Position numbers and translations under genes: made by a program
Notes under the pieces: model-generated
Databases searched by the model: none
The model's input: only the letters and a program-made list of their open reading frames with translations
What the model was told of the DNA's origin: nothing
In this document: positions 57,023 to 64,000 of the stretch, one piece after another
How the letters are laid out: the number at the start of each line of letters is the position of its first letter
Numbering within the stretch: the first letter of the stretch is position 1
Source: Photobacterium rosenbergii
GTDB lineage: Bacteria > Pseudomonadota > Gammaproteobacteria > Enterobacterales > Vibrionaceae
Direction of reading: 5' to 3'
Length of the DNA stretch: 64,000 bases
NCBI RefSeq assembly: GCF_003026455.1
Contig: NZ_PYMB01000002.1
Coordinates: forward strand, 406,856-470,855

Positions 57023-57937
57023 TTAATTATATTGCGTCTTATGCCTTGCACATTGACCGACATCTTCATAGGTCTCTGGCCTTATCTCCGATAGTTCTTT
57101 GGCATTAGCGCCCCATAGCAAGGCCTGTTCGCCGTATTGCGAAGTCAAACTGGAAATTGCCAGTGAATTTCTCCTATCGGATTTTGCGCCGAGAATAATC
57201 ACCTTGATTGACTCCATCGAAAACACATCTTCTAGGGTCCGTTTGTAGTAGGGGGTGATCAAGTTTCGGTTTACCCGGTAGCTTAGTTCACAGAGCGGGA
57301 CCAACGCGATAGCCCGCGATTCGTCTTCGTTGATAAAGTCGTGGTGCTTCCAGGCAAATAGCCTCTTGAGTAGCGAAAATAATGCTGACTTGTGGTGGGG
57401 AGCCAAGGCTTCCAGCGCGTATTGTTGCTCTCGTTGATCCGGTATTTCCAAGGTATTGAAGTAATCAAATAACTCTTTGAACTGAAGAAGAGTTTCATCA
57501 ATGTAGCTGTGCAGCGGTTGGTAACTGCATTTGAATGTCTCACTCAGCATTAGGGTGCCGCTGAAATAATGAGAGGATGTGGTCATTGTGGGGCTGTCAC
57601 TGGTGTTGTTCTTGAGCACATCGGAGCGAAAGCCAATACAACTTCCCCGACAGTCATCACCATAAAAGCGCCACTGGGTGAGTGAGTCACTGGTACCGGA
57701 AAAAGAACAAACACACATGGAATGGAGGGTTTCGATTTGGTGCAGGAACATTTCAAGGACACTATTGCACGGGGCATATTCCGAGTCACGCAGCCGAGCA
57801 GTGAGGGCATGCAACGCCTTTTTAAACTCGCCTTTGTCATTCAAGAACTGATAGTCGGTAAACCAGATCTCTTTGTTGAGCATAACGCCCAGTAACCCAT
57901 CTGTAGAGGTATAATGAAACAGCGTATTCCCATCCAC
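57023..57937 (-). CDS. DUF2971 protein
   Basis: This 304-residue soluble protein has the DUF2971 N-terminus LFHYTSTDGLLGVMLNKEIW and FTDYQFLNDKGEFKKAL, followed by CVCSFSGTSDSLTQWRFYGD and GSCIGFRSD. The family has no assigned function; members are scattered in accessory and defence-like loci. No partner toxin, nuclease or methylase gene is adjacent here. The ATG is at 57937. It lies downstream of the second MATE gene on the same strand, with 182 bases and a hairpin between. Confidence 0.83.
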   Translation of the reverse strand: MDGNTLFHYTSTDGLLGVMLNKEIWFTDYQFLNDKGEFKKALHALTARLRDSEYAPCNSVLEMFLHQIETLHSMCVCSFSGTSDSLTQWRFYGDDCRGSCIGFRSDVLKNNTSDSPTMTTSSHYFSGTLMLSETFKCSYQPLHSYIDETLLQFKELFDYFNTLEIPDQREQQYALEALAPHHKSALFSLLKRLFAWKHHDFINEDESRAIALVPLCELSYRVNRNLITPYYKRTLEDVFSMESIKVIILGAKSDRRNSLAISSLTSQYGEQALLWGANAKELSEIRPETYEDVGQCARHKTQYN

Positions 57938-58074
57938 AATTAGCGCCTTATTTTTATTATGTGTTACTTAAACCTTACTCGCGCCAGTGAAATAAGGTCA
58001 AATCAAATCATGGAAAATTGTTAACCGTAATCAAGATTATTGGATGGAAGAATTTGAGGGGGAAGTGTAGCTAA

Positions 58075-58110
58075 AGAGTTCCCTCCCACAGGAAATCCTG
58101 CGAGAGGGAG
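58075..58110 (-). terminator. Hairpin downstream of the second MATE gene
   Basis: TCCCTC...CAGGA pairs with TCCTG...GAGGGA with small internal loops, just after the stop at 58120. The tail on minus is only weakly T-rich (ACTCTTTAG). Confidence 0.65.
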
Positions 58111-58119
58111 TTTGGTTGA

Positions 58120-59487
58120 TTATGCGCTTGGAGCAGCAACCGGCTGACCGATACGGTGGAAGCTGATCTTCCTGGCGAACATGATGATAGCAACGAATAC
58201 AGTGACTAATTCTGCCGCGCCTGTTACCCACCAGATGGAATCTGAACCGAAGAACAACGGAAGCATCGATAGGAACAGCATGACCATAATGAAACCGCGC
58301 ATTAGGGAGATAAGGCCTGCACGCTTAGGTGCTTCCAGAGCTGTAAAGAACCCAGAGATAACCGTGTTGACTCCCATAAAGATAAAGCCTAGCGAGAATA
58401 TCTTCATATACTGGTGAGACATGGCAACCAGCTCCGGATCTTCTAGGAAGCCCATTGCAATGTTGTCACCGAAGAAGAATACGACTAGCGCTGACATACC
58501 ACCAATTAACAGAGCAACTTTGACTGTCAGCAGGGCAACCGCAAGGATACTGCCGTGATCTTTCTTACCACGCGAGAAAGTAACAATCGGCTGCATACCT
58601 TGGGTCAGGCCAATGTAGGTGATCAGCATGAAGTTGTTGATGTAACCAATAACACTGAACGCAGACAGTTCGGCGGTACCGTAATGGAACAAGATTGCAT
58701 TGTTAAATGCCATCAGTACGAAGCCGGCAGACATCTCAGTAATAGAGTCAGGGGTACCGATTTTCACATACTGGATAATGTTCTTGAGCTTAGGCATCAC
58801 TCGAACAAAGCGCAGGTTACTCGAGCGGCTACGGTAGTGAAGAATGAGCAAACACATTTGCAACATTTGCGCAGAACCTGTTGCGATAGCAGCACCACGA
58901 AGACCCCAGCCCCACTGAATGATGAACACGTAGTCCAAGATGATATTGGTTACGGCAGCACACAAAATGGCGGCAAGTTCACGTTGTGGGAAGCCATCAA
59001 TTTTCGCAAACACTTCCATGGAATAAGCCATCAGATAGAAGGTTTGGAAAAACAGTAGGGTACCCAGATACTCGGCAACCATAGGGATCAACTCGCCACG
59101 CGCACCCATCAGGTAGGCAACATCCTCGACGAAAATGAAAGCCAAGAAGCATACTAGCGCACCGAACCCAGCTAAGAAGTAAATAGCCTGGGAGAAGATT
59201 TCGCTTGCTTGACCAATTTTCCCTTCACCCTTGAGCTTACCGACCAGTGTACCCGCACCAATAGTGATCAGGATGGAAATGGCAAACATGATATTGATGA
59301 AAGGGAGTGACAAGTTCACCGCAGCCAGCGCTTCGGGGCCAACCCCGCGACCGACGAACATTCCATCGACCATGGTGTAGAGCGCAAAGACCCACACGGC
59401 CAAGATAGAAGGCACGGCGAACTTGGTCAGCGCCATCCCTATACTTTTATTTTCAAGATCGATTCCGTCAGTAGAACCAACACCCAT
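58120..59487 (-). CDS. MATE family efflux transporter (MepA-like)
   Basis: This 455-residue pump with 12 helices is of the MATE superfamily but clearly different from NorM at 465. It starts ALTKFAVPSILAVWVFALYT and has MVDGMFVGRGVGPEALAAVN and FSVIGYINNFMLITYIGLTQ, as in the MepA/DinF-like branch. It exports an unknown cationic compound. It stands alone with a hairpin downstream. Confidence 0.9.
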   Translation of the reverse strand: MGVGSTDGIDLENKSIGMALTKFAVPSILAVWVFALYTMVDGMFVGRGVGPEALAAVNLSLPFINIMFAISILITIGAGTLVGKLKGEGKIGQASEIFSQAIYFLAGFGALVCFLAFIFVEDVAYLMGARGELIPMVAEYLGTLLFFQTFYLMAYSMEVFAKIDGFPQRELAAILCAAVTNIILDYVFIIQWGWGLRGAAIATGSAQMLQMCLLILHYRSRSSNLRFVRVMPKLKNIIQYVKIGTPDSITEMSAGFVLMAFNNAILFHYGTAELSAFSVIGYINNFMLITYIGLTQGMQPIVTFSRGKKDHGSILAVALLTVKVALLIGGMSALVVFFFGDNIAMGFLEDPELVAMSHQYMKIFSLGFIFMGVNTVISGFFTALEAPKRAGLISLMRGFIMVMLFLSMLPLFFGSDSIWWVTGAAELVTVFVAIIMFARKISFHRIGQPVAAPSA

Positions 59488-59819
59488 TTTGTACCACCTA
59501 AATTTTGAAAAGTTTGTGTTTAACGGAGTGTTCGAGAGGATAAAGTCTGGAACGACACAAGGGTCAATGCGGTATTTATTTCATTTTGTTTCTTAATGAA
59601 AAATAGTTTGGTGCTTATAGTCGTAGAGGACGTTTAGTTGCATTTAATCTAAGCGGAGTATTAGTCGTTATAGTGAATTTATTGTTTTTACTCCAATATC
59701 TTTCCTAACCTTGACCAAAAGGAACATAGCCCATGGCAAAATGGGTGGTTCATCTCTGATGAGCATATTTTTGCATTGTGCGCGCTTTAACCCTTTAATA
59801 AGTCACAGACAAACACGAC
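59488..59819. other. Divergent intergenic region
   Basis: These 332 bases lie between the MATE gene and the RlpA-like gene. They should hold both promoters. I see a small stem (CCCAT with ATGGG near 59732-59746) but no gene or known site. Confidence 0.45.
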
Positions 59820-60242
59820 ATGACAAAATTCAAACTTCTTTTTACAGCTCTTATCTTTACTTTGCTTGCAGGTTGTTCGTCAACGACGGCAGTTGATGAA
59901 AAAACACGTAGCTATGCCAAGTCACACCAGCTTGCTGGCCAAGCTTCGTGGTACGGTAATAAATACCACGGCAAGCGTACTGCAAGTGGTGAGCGGTTTA
60001 ACATGAGAGCCAATACAGCGGCCCATCGAACCTTACCTTTCGGGACTATCGTGAGGGTGACAAATACCGCTAATAACAAATCTGTAGATGTCAAAATCAA
60101 CGATCGTGGCCCTTTTGCTAAAGGCCGAGTCATTGATCTTTCACATAGGTCATTTGCTCAAATAGGTGATATCAATAAAGGCTTGGCGCAGGTCAAAATT
60201 GAAATTATTGATGATAGTAATACCTTTAGGTATAAGCACTAA
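59820..60242 (+). CDS. RlpA-like lipoprotein (double-psi beta-barrel)
   Basis: This 140-residue lipoprotein has the signal MTKFKLLFTALIFTLLAGC (lipidated Cys at 19) and an RlpA double-psi barrel: GQASWYGNKYHGKRTASGER and FNMRANTAAHRTLPFGTIVR, then INDRGPFAKGRVIDLSHRSF. The catalytic-type Asp of NDRGP and the His of AAHRTLPF are present. RlpA proteins are lytic transglycosylases acting on naked septal glycan; this short one lacks the SPOR domain. It is a single gene. Confidence 0.9.
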   Translation: MTKFKLLFTALIFTLLAGCSSTTAVDEKTRSYAKSHQLAGQASWYGNKYHGKRTASGERFNMRANTAAHRTLPFGTIVRVTNTANNKSVDVKINDRGPFAKGRVIDLSHRSFAQIGDINKGLAQVKIEIIDDSNTFRYKH

Positions 60243-60268
60243 TCTTCTCATCAAATGAATCTAGGCTT

Positions 60269-60296
60269 ACTTGTGCAGCAATACTGCTGCACAAGT
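60269..60296. terminator. Hairpin after the RlpA-like gene
   Basis: An 11-bp stem, ACTTGTGCAGC with GCTGCACAAGT, encloses 6 nt. On the plus strand it is followed by GAAAAAAC, not T, so termination is doubtful; it may protect the mRNA end. Confidence 0.5.
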
Positions 60297-60472
60297 GAAA
60301 AAACAACCCCCAAAGTAAACTGTAACTACTCTCATTAGCGTATCCTGTCATAACAAATCAACGCATGGAAAAAGCAGATCTTTCTGCGCGTTAGAAATCC
60401 TTTCTTTTAAAATAACAGTTAGCACAGTTCTCAGAGTGAGAAAGTTTGGTCTAGACTTCAATAGATTGAGGT

Positions 60473-60491
60473 GATGTTATAACATAACAGA
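60473..60491 (+). promoter_or_regulatory. Zur-like box before the COG0523 GTPase gene
   Basis: GTTATAACATAAC (60476-60488), with flanking GAT and AG, is a near-dyad of the Zur type (consensus GAAATGTTATANTATAACATTTC). The same core occurs twice more upstream of 62430. Zur with zinc should repress the gene at 60533. Confidence 0.75.
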
Positions 60492-60532
60492 TATGTAACA
60501 GGTTGATTTTATTATAATGGAGACGTATCTCA

Positions 60533-61723
60533 ATGACTAAACTACCTGTAACTGTACTATCAGGCTTTCTTGGCGCCGGAAAAACAACGGTGCTCAGCCA
60601 CATCCTAAATAACCGCCAGGGCAAGAAGGTCGCTGTTATCGTCAATGATATGAGCGAGATAAATATCGATGTTTCGTTGGTACAAAATGAGGTCGCACTG
60701 AGCCACAAGGAAGAGCAGCTTGTAGAAATGAGTAACGGGTGTATTTGCTGTACGTTACGCGAAGATTTGCTGTTGGAAGTGAACAGATTATCCAAAGACG
60801 GACGTTTTGATTACTTATTGATTGAATCAACTGGAATTTCCGAGCCACTGCCAGTTGCAGAGACGTTCACGTTTGAGGATGACGAGGGTGTATCACTGTC
60901 CGATGTCGCTAGGTTGGATACTATGGTGACAGTAGTCGATGCCTCCAATTTTATTCGTGACTTCGATGAAGCCAAGTACCTCCAAGAGACGGGGGAATCA
61001 TTGGGAGAAGATGACGAGCGTAGCGTTGCAGATTTATTGATTGACCAAGTTGAATTTGCCGATGTATTGCTGATCAGCAAAACAGACTTGGTTGAACCTC
61101 ATGAGGTTGAAAGGCTGATCGCTATTTTAAAAACACTCAATACCCACGCCCAGATTATTCCAATATCCAATGGCAATGTGAATATTGATGATGTGTTAAA
61201 CACTGGACGGTTTGATTTCGAGCGTGCACAAAAAGCGCCAGGTTGGCTCAAGGAAATGCGTGGGGAGCATGTCCCGGAAACCGAAGAGTACGGAATCGGT
61301 AGCTTCAGTTATGTCGCTCGGCGACCATTTCATCCTGAGAAGTTTTATCGTTTCTTACACAACACCCATAGCTACGGGAAGCTATTACGATCTAAAGGTT
61401 ATTTCTGGTTAGCCTCACGGCCAGAATATGCTGGGCAGTGGAGTCAGGCTGGGGGTATAGCACGTTATGGTTTTGCTGGCATGTTTTGGAAATCAGTGCC
61501 TGAGGATCAGTGGCCGACTGATGAAGTGCATGTCACCGCGATAATGAAAAACTGGGTAGAACCATTTGGCGATATGCGCCAGGAGTTGGTTTTCATAGGT
61601 CAAAACTTAGATCAAGAAGCAATGACAAGGGCACTTGATGAGTGCTTGTTATCTGAATCGGAATTATCACAAGGAGAAGTGTACTGGACAACATTGAGCG
61701 ATCCATTTCCAGCCTGGAGGTAG
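60533..61723 (+). CDS. zigA: COG0523 zinc metallochaperone GTPase (ZigA-like)
   Basis: This 396-residue G3E GTPase has the P-loop GFLGAGKTT (about residues 10-18), the metal-binding CICC in [11 protein letters not shown], the Switch/Walker [12 protein letters not shown] and the base motif SKTDLVEP. The C-terminal CobW_C domain is from about 260 ([20 protein letters not shown]). Under zinc shortage such proteins deliver zinc to essential enzymes. A Zur-like box precedes it, and the DksA-paralogue gene follows after 72 bases with no box of its own, so the two are co-transcribed. Confidence 0.9.
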   Translation: MTKLPVTVLSGFLGAGKTTVLSHILNNRQGKKVAVIVNDMSEINIDVSLVQNEVALSHKEEQLVEMSNGCICCTLREDLLLEVNRLSKDGRFDYLLIESTGISEPLPVAETFTFEDDEGVSLSDVARLDTMVTVVDASNFIRDFDEAKYLQETGESLGEDDERSVADLLIDQVEFADVLLISKTDLVEPHEVERLIAILKTLNTHAQIIPISNGNVNIDDVLNTGRFDFERAQKAPGWLKEMRGEHVPETEEYGIGSFSYVARRPFHPEKFYRFLHNTHSYGKLLRSKGYFWLASRPEYAGQWSQAGGIARYGFAGMFWKSVPEDQWPTDEVHVTAIMKNWVEPFGDMRQELVFIGQNLDQEAMTRALDECLLSESELSQGEVYWTTLSDPFPAWR

Positions 61724-61795
61724 GGGATAACCAGCGAGCTATTTGATTCTGGACAGAGAGTGAAGGCGACTAGAAAAGCGCTACTGGGGGAAATT

Positions 61796-62239
61796 ATGAA
61801 TTCAGAACAACCGGTGACACTATCAGAAAAAGATATTTTATCAGCACCAGAGTCGGACTACATGAATGAATCTCAACTTGAATTTTTCAAGCAGAGGTTA
61901 GTTGATCTGCATGAGACTACTAGGGCCCGTATCGAGGAAGCAAAGGAGCAAATGAATAATTCGAGCGGACTTAGTGATGAACATGACAGAGCGTCTTATG
62001 AAGAGCAAGCAGCACTAGCATTGAGAATTGTCGATAGAGAACAAAAACTATTGGTCAAAATCCAAGAGTCATTGGAACGTATCCGTATCGGGGAATATGG
62101 CTATTGTCTTGAATCTGGGGAGCCTATAGGCATACCGCGGCTACTGGCTAGGCCGACAGCCGAATATAGTATAGAGGTTAAAACGCTCAAAGAAGTCAAA
62201 GAGCATCATTACAAGAAACAAAGCAGAGACCTTGACTAG
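61796..62239 (+). CDS. dksA2: DksA paralogue without zinc-finger cysteines (DksA2-like)
   Basis: This 147-residue protein of the DksA/TraR family acts with ppGpp on RNA polymerase. The coiled-coil tip DEHDRA keeps the DxxDxA motif needed for activity. The four zinc cysteines of DksA are reduced to C, S, S, V (YGYCLESGEP and EYSIEV). This makes it a zinc-independent version, as in Pseudomonas DksA2, which replaces DksA when zinc is scarce. The ATG at 61796 follows GGGGGAAA; the frame is open to 61760 without match. It is in the Zur-controlled transcript of the preceding gene. Confidence 0.9.
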   Translation: MNSEQPVTLSEKDILSAPESDYMNESQLEFFKQRLVDLHETTRARIEEAKEQMNNSSGLSDEHDRASYEEQAALALRIVDREQKLLVKIQESLERIRIGEYGYCLESGEPIGIPRLLARPTAEYSIEVKTLKEVKEHHYKKQSRDLD

Positions 62240-62352
62240 GAAGTCACGTTTTGGGCCTAACCCATACCATTCCACCGACAAATTCTTACTTTTAACATCC
62301 AATATCTGAATCAAGATCAAAGCGTTAAAACTTGAAACGCCGTGTATCCATC

Positions 62353-62417
62353 TTGTTTAATATAAATGTTATGTTATAACATTCGTATATACACATGATG
62401 TTATAACATAACGAAAC
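62353..62417 (+). promoter_or_regulatory. Promoter with two Zur-like boxes before the outer-membrane zinc porin
   Basis: Box 1 (62365-62385, AAATGTTATGTTATAACATTC) overlaps the -10 element TATAAC (62375-62380), which stands 16 bases from TTGTTT (62353-62358). Box 2 (62397-62417) has the core GTTATAACATAAC. Both match the Zur palindrome. Two sites give tight repression when zinc is plentiful. Confidence 0.78.
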
Positions 62418-62429
62418 AAGGAAAATGTT

Positions 62430-63563
62430 GTGAATAAAAAAATGCTCTCTCTCATTGTTGGTAGCATGTTTGTCTCACCTGCTATGGCCGATACTCTTTC
62501 TAACCCCCAGATTGGTGTGGTTTTGGATGGCTATTACCAAGATGGCGAACGAAATAATTCTGAACGGGAAGAAGGGTTTGGCTTGGGGCACACAGAGCTA
62601 AACATGTCTGCAAATATCGATGATAAGTTCTACGGCGCACTTACCGCTGTGCTAGAAAGCCACGGTGATGAAACAGAGTTGAATCTGGAAGAAGCTTTCA
62701 TTGAAACACTTGCTCTGCCATATGGTTTGAACGTGCGTGCGGGACGGTTCCTGTCTGACTTTGGTTACTTGAACAGCCAACATATGCACACAGACAGTTT
62801 TGTTGAGCGCCCAGTTGCTTACCGAACCTTTCTTGGCTCTCATTACTATGACGATGGTGTCAGGGCTAGCATAGTGCTGCCAACAGACCTCTATGTGAAA
62901 TTTGGAGTGGAAGCGTTAAGTGGTGACAGGCTCTCTGCTGTTGAAGATGGCTCAAAAGTTGGCGTTTATACCACAACCTTGAAAATAGGTGATGACTTTT
63001 CCGAGTCATCAAGCTGGCAGTTTGGCTTGAGCTATCTTCGCAATGAAGACGGTAAGGTTAGGGAGTTTGAAGATCATGATCACGGCCACGATGATGAGCA
63101 TGACCACGACCACGGTGCGGCAGTGACAGGTTCAAACTTGTACGGTGCCGATTTTGTTTGGAAGTGGGCGCCAAATGGTAACTACAAATACCAAAACTTC
63201 ACCTTGTCTGCTGAGTATATGTGGCTGGATGAAGTTGTAGACAGCCGATTCAAAGAGGACGGGGCGTCAGATAACCTAAGCGCATACTATGTTTCGGGTG
63301 TTTACCGTTTCAACCCGAGTTGGTCAGCAGGGCTTCGCTATGGTGAAGCAGAAAGTTATGACGGCCATGCACATGATGACCATATGCACTTTACTGACCT
63401 GAACGACAAAGAATTCGACGCCATGGTTGCATGGGATTCCTCCCATTTTGGCACCATCCGCGCGCAATACACACGTGTTGATAATCAAGACAGCGATACC
63501 GACAACGTATTCACACTGCAATATGTCATGACATTTGGAGCACACGGAGCACATGCTTTCTAA
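62430..63563 (+). CDS. Zur-controlled outer-membrane beta-barrel with histidine-rich loop
   Basis: This 377-residue protein has a signal peptide (MNKKMLSLIVGSMFVSPAMA) and a barrel of amphipathic strands ending in ...THGAHAF-like FGAHGAHAF. At about residues 213-228 a loop reads DHDHGHDDEHDHDHGA, a dense metal-binding stretch, and HAHDDHMH is a second one near 310. No TonB box or plug domain is present, so it is a porin-like channel, not a TonB-dependent receptor. It probably collects zinc at the surface for the binding protein encoded next. GTG at 62430 follows AAGGAAAA. Its stop overlaps the next start by 11 bases. Confidence 0.82.
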   Translation: MNKKMLSLIVGSMFVSPAMADTLSNPQIGVVLDGYYQDGERNNSEREEGFGLGHTELNMSANIDDKFYGALTAVLESHGDETELNLEEAFIETLALPYGLNVRAGRFLSDFGYLNSQHMHTDSFVERPVAYRTFLGSHYYDDGVRASIVLPTDLYVKFGVEALSGDRLSAVEDGSKVGVYTTTLKIGDDFSESSSWQFGLSYLRNEDGKVREFEDHDHGHDDEHDHDHGAAVTGSNLYGADFVWKWAPNGNYKYQNFTLSAEYMWLDEVVDSRFKEDGASDNLSAYYVSGVYRFNPSWSAGLRYGEAESYDGHAHDDHMHFTDLNDKEFDAMVAWDSSHFGTIRAQYTRVDNQDSDTDNVFTLQYVMTFGAHGAHAF

Positions 63564-64000
63564 ACTGACTTTTAGTAAGTGCAGTTTAGCAATGATGGCA
63601 GCAGGGGCTGCCATCATTTCTTCACCTGCGCTAGCACTTAATATTTTTGTATGTGAACCTGAATGGAAGGCGTTTCTGGCTAGCCATGCTCCAGATGCAA
63701 CCATCTATTCTGCGACAACAGCCAAACAAGATCCGCACTACGTGCAAGCCCGCCCTTCATTAATTGCCAAAATGCGCCAAGCAGATATGGCGATGTGTTC
63801 GGGAGCCGAATTGGAAGTCGGGTGGCTGCCGATGCTTCAATCAAGAAGCAGTAATAGTGCCGTTCAAAATGGTGCAGACAGTATGATTTATGCAACGGAT
63901 TATGTCCGTATGCTAGATACCCATGACCATGTTGACCGGAGCATGGGTGACATCCACGCCCACGGCAACCCCCATGTCCAATTTGCTGCCAATGATATGA
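63553..64000 (+). CDS. Zinc ABC transporter substrate-binding protein (ZnuA-like), cut by the window end
   Basis: The first 149 codons are present. MLSKLTFSKCSLAMMAAGAA... forms a signal peptide, followed by LNIFVCEPEWKAFLASHAP and KMRQADMAMCSGAELEVGWL, as in the cluster A-I metal-binding proteins. At the window end HAHGNPHVQF gives the histidines of the zinc site. The ATG at 63553 overlaps the end of the barrel gene by 11 bases in another frame, so translation is coupled. The ABC ATPase and permease genes are expected just beyond the window. Confidence 0.88.
   Translation, partial: MLSKLTFSKCSLAMMAAGAAIISSPALALNIFVCEPEWKAFLASHAPDATIYSATTAKQDPHYVQARPSLIAKMRQADMAMCSGAELEVGWLPMLQSRSSNSAVQNGADSMIYATDYVRMLDTHDHVDRSMGDIHAHGNPHVQFAANDM

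Overview
The window reads as a chromosomal segment of a marine gammaproteobacterium of the family Vibrionaceae, probably a Photobacterium- or Grimontia-like lineage. The block thrS-infC-rpmI-rplT ... pheS-pheT ... ihfA ... btuC-btuD keeps the enteric gene order, and norM sits beside ribE and a YniA-type kinase, as in Vibrio. The genus is an inference from gene content and recognised proteins; no rRNA or tRNA gene is present to settle it.

Layout. 1-6.2 kb: the start of a putative DUF3080-type lipoprotein, the NorM efflux pump, a Cache/HAMP/GGDEF diguanylate cyclase, riboflavin synthase (ribE), a CPXCG zinc-ribbon protein and a fructosamine-kinase-like protein. 6.4-14.6 kb: a LysR regulator diverges from a six-gene set (Rid protein, aldehyde dehydrogenase, M19 dipeptidase-like enzyme, BCCT transporter, a 571-residue protein of unknown family and a putative DUF3726 protein). 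It looks like an uncharacterised uptake and catabolic pathway for a quaternary-amine or amino-acid-like compound and is the best candidate for undescribed biology here. 14.7-21.9 kb: histidine utilisation (hutIGUH plus hutC), interrupted by a four-helix-bundle (IVS/S23-like) gene flanked by 7-bp tandem repeats. 22.0-31.9 kb: a YqfB-type amidohydrolase, then translation genes (thrS, infC with an ATT start, rpmI, rplT, pheST) and ihfA, with three accessory genes between. The thrS leader carries a hairpin that copies a tRNA-Thr anticodon arm, and ihfA has two consensus IHF sites upstream. 32.0-36.9 kb: astE, btuC, btuD and an M3 oligopeptidase.

37-47 kb is more accessory: a small outer-membrane barrel, a DsbA-like thiol protein, two tandem DUF1800-DUF1501 gene pairs with Tat signals only on the DUF1501 partners, and a lipoprotein with a ParB-like domain. 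47-56 kb: a LysR regulator, a zinc-type alcohol dehydrogenase, an opine-dehydrogenase/YfcC-transporter/LysR module, rlmC, a DUF4345 protein and another LysR regulator. 56-60 kb: an exported Ntn hydrolase, a DUF2971 protein, a second MATE pump and an RlpA-like lipoprotein.

60.4-64 kb is a zinc-starvation island. A Zur-like box precedes a COG0523 GTPase and a DksA paralogue that has lost its zinc-finger cysteines. Two more Zur-like boxes precede an outer-membrane barrel with a histidine-rich loop, whose 3' end overlaps a zinc ABC-transporter binding protein cut by the window end. Together these would spare zinc in transcription control and bring zinc across both membranes.
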